Assembly (NCBI GenBank): GCA_029268085.1
Contig: JAJUHD010000010.1
Location: 1 to 25,370 of the forward strand
Source of the DNA: Bacillota bacterium
GTDB lineage: Bacteria > Bacillota > Clostridia > Oscillospirales > Oscillospiraceae
DNA length: 25,370 nt
Direction of reading: 5' to 3'
Position numbers and translations under genes: made by a program. Positions 1 to 6,843 of this stretch are shown here, one piece after another (position 1 is the first letter of the stretch; each line of letters opens with the position of its first letter). The notes below the pieces were generated by a model that saw nothing but the letters and a program-made list of their open reading frames with translations, searched no databases and was not told the origin of the DNA.

Positions 1-666
1 AATTTCAGCTACCGCGATATTATTGATACGACCGACATGATTAAGGATATCCCCGTAAAAATGGGCAGGGACGCGGATCATGTGACAGTCCGCCCAGAAA
101 CCGCCGTCAAGGCGCTTATGGCGAACGACGAGGATTTCTCAGACTTTGAGCAGCAGATTACCATCTACTCCGAACAGAGCGGCAAGGAGCTTACTGCGCC
201 GGTCGAGGCTGGTACTGTCCTTGGAGAGATAAGCATATCGAGAGATGGAATAGTTTACGGTACATCCAAGCTTGTGGCCTGCACATCCGTTGAGGTAAGC
301 TATTCTCAGCTCATTAAGTCAAAAATATGGAACACGCTTAAAAATCCTTTGGTCATTATTTTTGTTGTTGTCGTCTTCGGGCTTCTGGGAGCATATGTTT
401 TCCTTGTTATACGTTACCGCAGATCCAAGAAGAAATACCTGCAGGACCTCGAGATGAGGCGCAGGGCACGGGAAAAGACACTTGCGGACAGGCAGGCCGC
501 GAGAAGCGCGCAAGCCAATCCAAAGCCGGCTCAGAGCCAATTTTTCGACTATGATAAAGGCGGGAGGAAAAGTTTCGAGCGTCAGAGCAGGAACGCTTCC
601 AGCTTTGAGGAGACGAAAGCCGAGCGGGATTATTTTGAAGAATTCTTTGGGAGGAACAAAAAATAG
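1..666 (+). CDS. D-alanyl-D-alanine carboxypeptidase (PBP5-like), C-terminal part; 5' end outside window
   Basis: The frame is open from base 1 and ends at TAG 664-666, so only the last 221 residues are visible; the catalytic SxxK/SxN/KTG domain lies upstream of the window. The visible part starts in a beta-rich stretch resembling the PBP5 C-terminal domain (segments such as VKMGRDADHVTVRPE and EISISRDGIVYG). A single hydrophobic membrane segment follows (about residues 116-137, LVIIFVVVVFGLLGAYVFLV). The end is a long basic cytoplasmic tail of about 80 residues rich in R, K, Q and E. Family knowledge: DD-carboxypeptidases trim the terminal D-Ala of peptidoglycan stem peptides and are membrane-anchored at the C terminus. 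Many use an amphipathic helix; here there is a true transmembrane helix plus a cytoplasmic tail, a form seen in Clostridia. A terminator follows. The assignment rests on the C-terminal domain only. Confidence 0.72.
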   Translation, partial: NFSYRDIIDTTDMIKDIPVKMGRDADHVTVRPETAVKALMANDEDFSDFEQQITIYSEQSGKELTAPVEAGTVLGEISISRDGIVYGTSKLVACTSVEVSYSQLIKSKIWNTLKNPLVIIFVVVVFGLLGAYVFLVIRYRRSKKKYLQDLEMRRRAREKTLADRQAARSAQANPKPAQSQFFDYDKGGRKSFERQSRNASSFEETKAERDYFEEFFGRNKK

Positions 667-684
667 CCGCTTTGCGGCATTGAC

Positions 685-719
685 AAAGGCGCCGCCGAGT
701 TACGCTCCGGCGGCCTTTT
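685..719 (+). terminator. Rho-independent terminator between carboxypeptidase gene and proC
   Basis: Perfect 7-bp GC stem GCCGCCG (691-697) / CGGCGGC (708-714) with a 10-nt loop. It extends outward through an AAAGG/CCTTT pairing with a 2-nt bulge and is followed by CTTTT. It starts 18 bases after the stop codon and ends just before the proC Shine-Dalgarno. Confidence 0.75.
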
Positions 720-736
720 GAAAAGGAGATGTCTTA

Positions 737-1549
737 ATGAAAAATACGTTTGCTTTTATCGGAGCGGGGAATATGGGAGGTGCAATAATCGAGGCAGTCT
801 GCCGTGAAGCCAAGCCGGAGGATGTATTCGTCTATGACAGAGATGAAAAAAAGATGGCGGAGCTTTCCGCAAAGACCGGCTGCAGCGTTGCTAAGAGTGC
901 CGGCGAGGCCGCGAAAAATGCCTATTTTATTTTCCTCTGTGTCAAACCAAACGTCTTGACAGACGCTTTGAGAGAAATTTGCCCCGCACTGAAGGGCAAC
1001 AAAAAAGTCATAGTTTCCATCGCGGCGGGAATAACGAAAAGTTTAATAAGGGGAGTCATGGAAGCGGAGGGCATTGACCTGCCCGTTGTACGGCTGATGC
1101 CTAACACGCCCGTTGCGGTCGGGAAGGGAATGATCCTCGTTTCCCCCGATAAGGACCTTTCTGGAGAGGACCTTTCGCTGCTGCTTAAGGCGCTTTCGCC
1201 CGGCGGCATGACATCGATTATCGACGAGGGATATATCGATGCCGCGACCCCGGTTTTCAGCTGCTCGCCCGCCTATGTCTATATGTTCATCGAAGCGCTG
1301 GCGGATGGCGGCGTTATGGCAGGAGTTCCCCGTGACAAGGCTCAGAGCTATGCGGCGCAGGCTGTTCTCGGAGCTGCCGCGATGGTGCTTGAGACCGGAA
1401 AGCACCCGGGAGAACTTAAGGACGCTGTATGCTCGCCCGGAGGCTCGACAATCGTCGGCGTTGAGGAGCTTGAAAAAAAGGGCTTCCGCGGGGCGGTGGC
1501 ATCGGCGGTCTATGAGGCATACAAGAAGACGGCGAATCTCGGAAAATAA
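737..1549 (+). CDS. proC: Pyrroline-5-carboxylate reductase
   Basis: Predicted cytoplasmic NAD(P)H-dependent enzyme that reduces 1-pyrroline-5-carboxylate to L-proline, the last step of proline synthesis. The 270-residue length is normal for the family. The N terminus holds the Rossmann dinucleotide motif GAGNMGGAI (residues 8-16). The central part has the family pattern VRLMPNTPVAVGKGM, and the C-terminal dimerisation domain carries the signature around SPGGSTIVGVEEL. The ATG at 737 has a strong AAGGAG (722-727) nine bases upstream. Terminators lie immediately before and after, so the gene is probably monocistronic; its promoter was not identified. No other proline gene is nearby. Confidence 0.95.
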   Translation: MKNTFAFIGAGNMGGAIIEAVCREAKPEDVFVYDRDEKKMAELSAKTGCSVAKSAGEAAKNAYFIFLCVKPNVLTDALREICPALKGNKKVIVSIAAGITKSLIRGVMEAEGIDLPVVRLMPNTPVAVGKGMILVSPDKDLSGEDLSLLLKALSPGGMTSIIDEGYIDAATPVFSCSPAYVYMFIEALADGGVMAGVPRDKAQSYAAQAVLGAAAMVLETGKHPGELKDAVCSPGGSTIVGVEELEKKGFRGAVASAVYEAYKKTANLGK

Positions 1550-1556
1550 AACAATA

Positions 1557-1589
1557 CCGCCGCGGGCAGGCTCCCGCGGCGGCTTTTTT
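1557..1589. terminator. Bidirectional terminator between convergent proC and dCMP deaminase
   Basis: Perfect 10-bp stem CCGCCGCGGG (1557-1566) / CCCGCGGCGG (1573-1582) with a 6-nt loop, followed by a T-run at 1584-1589. On the minus strand it is followed by a T-rich tract (complement of the A-rich bases 1544-1556). It serves the proC stop at 1549 and the minus-strand stop at 1595. Confidence 0.9.
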
Positions 1590-1594
1590 GTCGT

Positions 1595-2083
1595 TTAGAT
1601 TTTCTGCATATCGGGCAGAGAATCGTCGTTCTTAATCCAGTCAGCGACGCTAATGACTTCGATTCCGTTGTCCACGGTGCGGCTCACAATCTTTTCTATA
1701 CCGGCGTTAAGTATGAATCTGCGGCAGAGCGTGCAGGGAGCCGCTGTTATAAGCTCGTTCGTTTTAGCGTCCCGCCCGACGAGATATATTGTTGACCCGA
1801 GCATATCCCTTCTTGAACTGGAGATAATGGCGTTTTGCTCGGCGTGAACGCTTCGGCAAAGCTCGTAACGCTCCCCGGCGGGGATATTGAGGTGCTCGCG
1901 GGTGCAATAGCCCAAATCGCAGCAGTTTTCGCGTCCCCTCGGCGCGCCGTTGTAGCCGGTCGAAATGATCTCGTCCGCCTTGACGATGATCGCGCCGTAT
2001 TTTCTTCTGAGGCAGGTGGATCGGTTCAGTACGGCATCCGCTATGCCGAGATAGTAATCGTCCTTGCTGGTTCTCTTATCCAT
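1595..2083 (-). CDS. comEB: Deoxycytidylate (dCMP) deaminase, ComEB-like
   Basis: Zinc-dependent deaminase converting dCMP to dUMP, the precursor for thymidylate synthesis. The 162-residue protein shows the family pattern: a zinc-binding and proton-shuttling HAE motif (H80, E82) and a PCTLC motif (C117, C120). An N-terminal stretch has STGYNGAPRG (41-50), typical of dCMP rather than tRNA or cytidine deaminases. An extra Cys-rich insertion (CC at 54-55, C60, C76) matches the second metal site of many bacterial members. The ATG at 2083 has AGGAGCAAC upstream. It lies 30 bases downstream of the transpeptidase gene on the same strand and is probably co-transcribed with it, although the functions are unrelated. 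The symbol reflects the Bacillus homologue; no competence function is implied. Confidence 0.92.
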   Translation of the reverse strand: MDKRTSKDDYYLGIADAVLNRSTCLRRKYGAIIVKADEIISTGYNGAPRGRENCCDLGYCTREHLNIPAGERYELCRSVHAEQNAIISSSRRDMLGSTIYLVGRDAKTNELITAAPCTLCRRFILNAGIEKIVSRTVDNGIEVISVADWIKNDDSLPDMQKI

Positions 2084-2113
2084 GTTGCTCCTCCTAATCG
2101 CTTTCTCTGCAGG

Positions 2114-4393
2114 TCAGTATACCACAACCGTAGTGCCTAGAGGAATATTATTGTAAATATATAAAATGTCCTGGTCGTACATCCTCACACAGCCGTGGCT
2201 GACTGGGAAGCCTATCGAAGCGTCGGAAACCGTCGTTGTGCCCGGGCGATACAGGCGGGAGTGGAAGGCATAGCCTGTATTGTCCTTAAAGCCGACGACG
2301 GGCTTTACAGTATAAGTCGAGGTCGTCCAGCCCTCCCACGTCTTATAGGTTGTCTTCCATACGCCGACGGGCGTTCCGCGGCCGGGGGCGCCTGTCCCGA
2401 CGATGCAGCTGTAGACGAGATCCCAGTTCCCTTTGCTGCCCTTGAATATATTTACCCTTTGCATGGAAAGATTTACCCAGATGAGATAGTCCGTGTTGCT
2501 GGAATATTCCTTCGCGTTGATCCAGATCTCTTTTTCAAATTCCTCGTAGTCATGCTCCTGCGCCCATTTGAGGGTGTAGTTGCCGGTATAGCCCGTCGTC
2601 ACGAGCTTAAGGACGCGGTCAATCTCCGCCTGATTGCTGTTGTCCGTCACGCGGTCCGCGGCGAGGCTTACCGTGCAGCCGGAGGCGTTTATATTGAGAT
2701 TTGTGACCTTACCGGTTCCGCCAAGGGTGTTTTTGCGTCCGGAAAGGGTAATTGTACCGGCCGTACCGTTAACGGTAACAATGTTGTAAGAACCTTTGAT
2801 TTCGGCCTGTGTCAGTTCGTTTTTCTGAGGGAGGATAAAAGCGTTGTTCAGGCCGGGAATATTGAGCGATCCGACTTCGCCGGGGTCGAGCTTGTTGACC
2901 GTATTGTAGCTGCCCGAAATGCCGGCAGAGGCCAGCTCAGAGCAGGATGCAGAGAGCCAGTTTGAATTGCCGGTTACTTCCAAAGCGCTTATTTTTCCGT
3001 CGCTTTTCAGCGCAATCTCGTTCAGCGAGCCGCCGACGGCGAGCGAAAAACCGGCGTTGCCGACAGCCTCGATATCGTTTTCGTTTCCGGAAACAGAAAA
3101 CTCGGAGATGCCTGCCAATGAGCTTATTTTAACTTCGGCTTTTGTACCGGAAACGGTGAGCGCGGCTATGCTTTTATATGATAAGTCAAGGGTGTTGGAA
3201 GTCCCGCCCGCGGTTATTTTGCCGTTTTCGCAAGCAGAACTGCCGGAAGAAATGATGTTGCCGTTTCCCGAAACCTCGACCTCGCCGCAGGAGACGGCGT
3301 TTGCCGCTCCATCCGCTGGCTTGACGGTGTTATTTGTTCCTGTTATCTTAAGCCTTGAAAGAGACGCACCGGACAAAAGTGTGACCGTGTTGCCGCTTCC
3401 CGTAATAACGAGATAATCGTGCGAGCCGGAAATACTGACGGACATGCCGCTGCCTGTAATTTCAACCGTATCGACGCCGGATCCGACACTCATACTGGTG
3501 CAGGATTCAAGACGCAATCGCCCGATCTCGGAACTGATGCCGCCGCCGAGAGATGCGCTTCCTTTTCCGACGGCAACAACCAGACAGGATATGTCCGAGC
3601 CGCCGCCGAGCCAGAAATTTGTCAGCGTATGGCTGCGGAGCGTTACGGTGTCGGCTTTGACACCGGTGAGCGAGACGCTCTCCGCAGAGCAATCGAACCA
3701 GATATTACCAGCGTTTATGTAGCTGAGGGAGCCGCTGCCCTTCAGAACGCAGCCGCCAGATATGCCGGACACAAGCGAGCCGGCGGTGGTGTAGCTTTCG
3801 GCGACACGGTAAAGGACAGTCAAAAACTCGGCGCGTGTAATGCTGCCCGAGACGTTGAGCGCGCCGTCATAGCCCTGTATCAGGTTTTCGGAAACGAGCG
3901 CCGCGATCGCCCCGCGGTTTTTGCCGGAAATTTTTGATGCGTCGGAGAAAGAATCCAGAACAGCGTAGTTCGGTTCAGCAGGAACAAGGCAGAAGGCCTT
4001 TGCCATCATCGCGAGAGCGTCCTGACGGGTCATGGAGACGTCAAGGCTGCCGGTTTCGGCGGAAATGAGCCCGAGCTTCAGTGCCTTCCCGGCAGCGTCG
4101 GCATACCAGACGTCGGGAGAAATGCCCAGTGATGAAATGTCCGCTTTTTCCATCGCTCCGAGGACACGGCAGAGGACCGTTATCATCTGGGCGGCGGTTA
4201 TGGGGGTATCCGGAGCAACCGTCGTGTCGTCCAAGCCCGTTATCAGTCCGTCCTCGAAGCCCTTTTTGACTGTTGCCTCCGCCCAATGACCGGAAATGTC
4301 GGTGAAATCTTCCCAGCTTGACGCATAAGCGCCGGAGGAGAAGAGAGAAAAGATTAAAATTACAGCGGCGGAAATGATTTTCTTTGTTTTCAT
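2114..4393 (-). CDS. Secreted SLH-domain protein with Asn-ladder beta-helix repeats and C-terminal L,D-transpeptidase (YkuD) domain
   Basis: Predicted 759-residue exported wall enzyme. Order: signal peptide 1-25 (MKTKK start, hydrophobic core, cleavage after AYA); three SLH domains (about 28-80, 84-138, 145-200) that would bind secondary wall polymers; a repeat region of about 20 residues per coil (about 310-575) with G-x-x-N-x-V/I/L at 332, 352, 376, 397, 436, 455, 475, 494, 514, 534 and 552; then a YkuD catalytic domain (about 635-759). The YkuD motif is SHGCVRM, with catalytic Cys735 and His733 and an upstream His711. Family knowledge: YkuD enzymes form 3-3 peptidoglycan crosslinks or attach proteins to the wall. 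The ATG at 4393 is chosen over an in-frame ATG at 4426 because it starts the signal peptide and has GGGGTG upstream. The repeat region is likely a right-handed beta-helix acting as a stalk or carbohydrate-binding surface (inference). Confidence 0.88.
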   Translation of the reverse strand: MKTKKIISAAVILIFSLFSSGAYASSWEDFTDISGHWAEATVKKGFEDGLITGLDDTTVAPDTPITAAQMITVLCRVLGAMEKADISSLGISPDVWYADAAGKALKLGLISAETGSLDVSMTRQDALAMMAKAFCLVPAEPNYAVLDSFSDASKISGKNRGAIAALVSENLIQGYDGALNVSGSITRAEFLTVLYRVAESYTTAGSLVSGISGGCVLKGSGSLSYINAGNIWFDCSAESVSLTGVKADTVTLRSHTLTNFWLGGGSDISCLVVAVGKGSASLGGGISSEIGRLRLESCTSMSVGSGVDTVEITGSGMSVSISGSHDYLVITGSGNTVTLLSGASLSRLKITGTNNTVKPADGAANAVSCGEVEVSGNGNIISSGSSACENGKITAGGTSNTLDLSYKSIAALTVSGTKAEVKISSLAGISEFSVSGNENDIEAVGNAGFSLAVGGSLNEIALKSDGKISALEVTGNSNWLSASCSELASAGISGSYNTVNKLDPGEVGSLNIPGLNNAFILPQKNELTQAEIKGSYNIVTVNGTAGTITLSGRKNTLGGTGKVTNLNINASGCTVSLAADRVTDNSNQAEIDRVLKLVTTGYTGNYTLKWAQEHDYEEFEKEIWINAKEYSSNTDYLIWVNLSMQRVNIFKGSKGNWDLVYSCIVGTGAPGRGTPVGVWKTTYKTWEGWTTSTYTVKPVVGFKDNTGYAFHSRLYRPGTTTVSDASIGFPVSHGCVRMYDQDILYIYNNIPLGTTVVVY

Positions 4394-4420
4394 AGGCACC
4401 CCGGAAATGCGAATTATGTT

Positions 4421-4449
4421 TTGCAAATATTAATTTATAGTATTATAAT
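4421..4449 (+). promoter_or_regulatory. Sigma-A-type promoter of queH-queT
   Basis: TTGCAA (4421-4426), a 17-bp spacer and a perfect TATAAT (4444-4449), 67 bases upstream of the queH start. A divergent minus-strand promoter for the transpeptidase gene may overlap it: TTGACT read from 4466-4461 and TACTAT at 4442-4437, with an 18-bp spacer. Confidence 0.65.
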
Positions 4450-4516
4450 AATTGTCTGCAAGTCAACAACAAAACTGTATCATTTATGAACGGTTGAGGA
4501 TAAGGAGGGTAAACGA

Positions 4517-5182
4517 ATGAAGCGCAACTGGCAGCTTGAGACGGACGACGTTATATTAAAGCTCGGCGGCGGGCGTAAAAGGCTGCTCCTCCAGTGCTGC
4601 TGCGGTCCGTGCAGCAGCTATGTTCTCGAATACCTGACGAAGTTTTTTGATGTTACGGTTCTGTACTACAATCCGAACATCCAGCCGGAGGAGGAATACG
4701 TAAGGCGTCTGAGCTGGATGAGAAAGGTTGCGGAGCGGTATCCCGAAACCGTAGCTTTTCTTGAATGCGGATATAACGGAGAGAGCTTTGACGAGATATC
4801 GCGCGGCTTGGAAAACGAGCCTGAGGGCGGGGCAAGATGCGTAAAATGCTTCGAGCTGCGGCTCCGCGAAACGGCGCGGCTTGCAAAAGAGGGCGGTTTC
4901 GATTATTTCTGCACGACGTTGTCCGTAAGTCCTCACAAGGACGAACAAAAGCTGAACGAAATTGGCTTTGCTCTTGAAAAGGAATTCGGCGTAAAATGGC
5001 TGCCCTCGGACTTTAAGAAGCGCGGGGGCTACGCGAGGTCCATCGAGCTGTCTAAGGAATATGGGCTTTATCGTCAAAACTATTGCGGCTGCCTTTATAG
5101 CATGACAGCGACCCCAAAAACCGGGAACACTGAAAAGTCAGCCTTTGCGTATACTGAAAATTACAACAAAGGGGTAAATTAA
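4517..5182 (+). CDS. queH: Epoxyqueuosine reductase QueH
   Basis: Predicted cytoplasmic iron-sulfur enzyme that reduces epoxyqueuosine to queuosine in tRNA, the last step of Q synthesis; it is the non-orthologous replacement of QueG. The 221-residue protein carries the characteristic cysteine pattern: CCCGPCS (about residues 28-34), RCVKC (about 107-111) followed by FELRL, and YCGC near residue 192. The Cys pairs and adjacent Asp/Tyr residues bind the [4Fe-4S] cluster and a second iron in studied members. The ATG at 4517 has AAGGAGGG (4502-4509) upstream. The stop TAA abuts the queT ATG with no gap, so translation is probably coupled and the two genes form a queuosine salvage unit. No other queuosine gene is visible. 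Confidence 0.93.
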   Translation: MKRNWQLETDDVILKLGGGRKRLLLQCCCGPCSSYVLEYLTKFFDVTVLYYNPNIQPEEEYVRRLSWMRKVAERYPETVAFLECGYNGESFDEISRGLENEPEGGARCVKCFELRLRETARLAKEGGFDYFCTTLSVSPHKDEQKLNEIGFALEKEFGVKWLPSDFKKRGGYARSIELSKEYGLYRQNYCGCLYSMTATPKTGNTEKSAFAYTENYNKGVN

Positions 5183-5725
5183 ATGAAGCTTAATACAAGA
5201 AAACTCGTAGCTGCCGCTGTGATCGGCGCGCTTTATGCCGCGCTGACAATGATAAACCCGCTTGCATATGGCCCGATTCAGTTCCGCGTTTCGGAGCTTC
5301 TCTGCATACTGCCGTTTTTCTTCCCAGAATCGGCTATCGGGCTGACCGTAGGCTGCGTTATTGCAAATATCATCGGTCCTTATGGAATTCTCGACATAGT
5401 ATTCGGCTCATTGGCGACGCTCTTGGCGGGAATATGCACCGCTATTATCGGAATACGCGCAAGAAGAAAAGAAAAGACGGGCTGGGGCGCCTGTATAGCC
5501 GCCAGTCTTATGCCTGTCATATTCAATGCGCCTATTGTCGGCGCCGTAATCGCTTATGCGTCAACGGAGTTCACATTCTGGAAAGGTTTTGCAATATACG
5601 GCGCTCAGGTGGGGCTGGGAGAAGCGGGCGTAATGCTTGTCCTCGGCCTTCCCGCTATGAGATATATCCTCAAAAGCCCCTCGCTTACGGAGCTCCTGAA
5701 AAGCTTCGAACAGAACGGTAAATAA
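5183..5725 (+). CDS. queT: QueT-family queuosine-precursor transporter (ECF S-component type)
   Basis: 180-residue integral membrane protein of the QueT family. The N terminus reads MKLNTRKLVAAAVIGALYAA, followed by several hydrophobic helices and a family-like segment YGPIQFRVSELLCILPFF (about residues 30-47). QueT proteins are S-components thought to work with a shared ECF energising module to import queuosine precursors; no such module is encoded here. Adjacency to queH supports the assignment strongly. The start abuts the queH stop, with AAAGGGG in the end of queH serving as ribosome-binding site. No preQ1 riboswitch is apparent upstream of the pair. No convincing terminator follows; the next strong element is the rpmH promoter. 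Confidence 0.9.
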   Translation: MKLNTRKLVAAAVIGALYAALTMINPLAYGPIQFRVSELLCILPFFFPESAIGLTVGCVIANIIGPYGILDIVFGSLATLLAGICTAIIGIRARRKEKTGWGACIAASLMPVIFNAPIVGAVIAYASTEFTFWKGFAIYGAQVGLGEAGVMLVLGLPAMRYILKSPSLTELLKSFEQNGK

Positions 5726-5758
5726 GTCCTCCGCGAAGGCTGAAAAGGCAAATTTTTA

Positions 5759-5788
5759 TTGACATGACGTTCGGGAATACTGTATAAT
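5759..5788 (+). promoter_or_regulatory. Strong sigma-A promoter of the rpmH operon
   Basis: Consensus TTGACA (5759-5764) and consensus TATAAT (5783-5788) with an 18-bp spacer. Both hexamers are perfect. It predicts a leader of about 160 nt before rpmH. Confidence 0.88.
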
Positions 5789-5822
5789 AACTTAGTTTTC
5801 TGACTATATTTATTTTATTTCT

Positions 5823-5939
5823 GCCGGCGTACGGCGAAAGCGCCTCCGCGGGCACAGAACAAGTCAACTACTGCGGCCTTTTTGCAGTATCCACGCGGCT
5901 TTTTTCGCAGGCAAGGCCGTTGTTGAGTATCATACAACG
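5823..5939 (+). promoter_or_regulatory. Structured 5' leader of rpmH
   Basis: The leader holds several potential hairpins. GCCG/CGGC lies near 5823-5835. TACTGC (5869-5874) pairs with GCAGTA (5884-5889) around a loop containing five T. CCGCG (5846-5850) can pair with CGCGG (5894-5898), just before a T-run (5900-5905). CGTTGT (5918-5923) pairs with ACAACG (5934-5939) directly before the ribosome-binding site. This could be attenuation or processing structure; its function is unknown and I recognise no named RNA family. Confidence 0.4.
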
Positions 5940-5957
5940 AAAGGAAGGTGTACGAAA

Positions 5958-6092
5958 ATGGTTCGTACGTATCAGCCCAAAAAGCGTCAGCGCCAGAAAG
6001 AGCATGGCTTCCGCAAGAGAATGGCGACAAAAAACGGCCGCAAGGTCCTTGCACGCCGCAGAGCCAAAGGCAGAGCCAAACTTTCTTATTGA
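5958..6092 (+). CDS. rpmH: 50S ribosomal protein L34
   Basis: A 44-residue, very basic protein beginning MVRTYQPKKRQRQKEHGFRKR, followed by MATKNGRKVLARRRAKGRAKLS, the near-universal L34 sequence. It is a component of the large ribosomal subunit that binds 23S rRNA. The ATG at 5958 has GAAAGGAAGGTG upstream and the stop is TGA 6090-6092. It is the first gene of the classical rpmH–rnpA–yidD–yidC–khpB cluster. In many Firmicutes dnaA lies on the other side of rpmH; here the neighbour is queT, so this is not an obvious origin region. Confidence 0.97.
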   Translation: MVRTYQPKKRQRQKEHGFRKRMATKNGRKVLARRRAKGRAKLSY

Positions 6093-6134
6093 TCCCATGG
6101 CAAGAATGTACTGTGAAGCGGTTTCGAACGGCTT

Positions 6135-6192
6135 TGCGGCAGCGGGTTTCGCCGCATAAATACAGGTTTTTTAGGGCGGATCCTTCCGCCCT
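6135..6192 (+). promoter_or_regulatory. Two hairpins between rpmH and rnpA
   Basis: TGCGGC (6135-6140) / GCCGCA (6151-6156), then AGGGCGGA (6173-6180) / TCCGCCCT (6185-6192) with a 4-nt loop. The second is followed by only three T, so it is at best a weak terminator. It may instead stabilise or cleave the message so that L34 is made in excess over RnpA. The function is inference. Confidence 0.5.
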
Positions 6193-6238
6193 TTAGGTGT
6201 TTTACCATTTGTTCCTGCGGACGAAAGGACTGTGAGAT

Positions 6239-6601
6239 TTGAAATTTTCGGTTTCAATGAAAAAAAACCATGAGTTCCGCCGCCTGTATACAAAAGGAAA
6301 AAGCGCTTCGACCCCATCTCTTGTCATATATTTCCGAAAGACCAACAGGGATTACAATCAGCTTGGGATTACGGTCAGCACAAAGGTCGGCAAGGCCGTA
6401 ACTAGAAACCTTGTGCGCAGAAGACTGCGGGAGATATACCGTCTAAACGAAGAACGTCTGATAAAGGGCATCGACATGGTAATTGTGGCGAGACAGAAAA
6501 GCCCCTATGTCAGCTATGCTGAGCTGGAAAAGGCCTATTTATACGCCTGTTCGAGGCTGGGAATTTTGGCTGAAGAACCAAAAAGCGGTGATAACGGTTG
6601 A
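6239..6601 (+). CDS. rnpA: Ribonuclease P protein component
   Basis: 120-residue basic protein that assists the RNase P ribozyme in removing tRNA 5' leaders. It shows the family N terminus (MKFSVSMKKNHEFRRLY, with the conserved FRRLY) and the signature RNxVRRRLRE at about residues 58-67. The length is normal. The TTG at 6239 is chosen because the resulting N terminus matches the family and AAAGGA lies at 6223-6228; an internal ATG at 6257 would remove conserved residues. The stop TGA overlaps the TTG start of yidD, a sign of translational coupling within the cluster. Confidence 0.95.
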   Translation: MKFSVSMKKNHEFRRLYTKGKSASTPSLVIYFRKTNRDYNQLGITVSTKVGKAVTRNLVRRRLREIYRLNEERLIKGIDMVIVARQKSPYVSYAELEKAYLYACSRLGILAEEPKSGDNG

Positions 6602-6816
6602 AAAAGTTTCTGATCGCACTTGTGAGATTTTATCAAAAGAATATCTCTCCTCTTACGAAACCCTGCTGCAGATTCGTTCCGACCTGTTCGCAGTACACTA
6701 TTGAAGCACTGGAAAAATACGGAGCCGCCAAAGGCTCGTGGCTTGCCATTAAGCGCATCAGCAAATGTCATCCCTTCCACAGAGGGGAACACGATTTCTA
6801 CGATCCGGTCCCATGA
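6598..6816 (+). CDS. yidD: Membrane protein insertion efficiency factor YidD
   Basis: Small 72-residue protein with the family pattern almost in full: FYQKNISPLTKPCCRFVPTCS, then a YTIEALEKYGAAKGSW segment, KRISKCHPF and a closing DPVP-like end (YDPVP). YidD is believed to support YidC-dependent membrane protein insertion from the cytoplasmic face through an amphipathic N-terminal helix. The start is TTG at 6598, overlapping the rnpA stop by four bases; the ribosome-binding site is weak (GGTGAT), in keeping with coupling. The position between rnpA and yidC is canonical. Confidence 0.95.
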   Translation: MKKFLIALVRFYQKNISPLTKPCCRFVPTCSQYTIEALEKYGAAKGSWLAIKRISKCHPFHRGEHDFYDPVP

Positions 6817-6843
6817 CCGATCGCATCCGATAGGAGAAACCCT

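Noticed and set aside
2195..2965. 256-codon open frame on the plus strand opposite the transpeptidase gene
   Set aside because: It is a shadow of a GC-rich repetitive gene on the minus strand; it lacks a ribosome-binding site and any recognisable domain.
4394..4516. Possible preQ1 riboswitch upstream of queH-queT
   Set aside because: Such genes are often under preQ1 control, but the 60 or so bases after the promoter show no recognisable aptamer hairpin with A-rich tail, and no terminator.
5726..5957. Replication origin near rpmH
   Set aside because: No dnaA gene and no cluster of TTATCCACA-type DnaA boxes is seen; the region is explained by promoter and leader.
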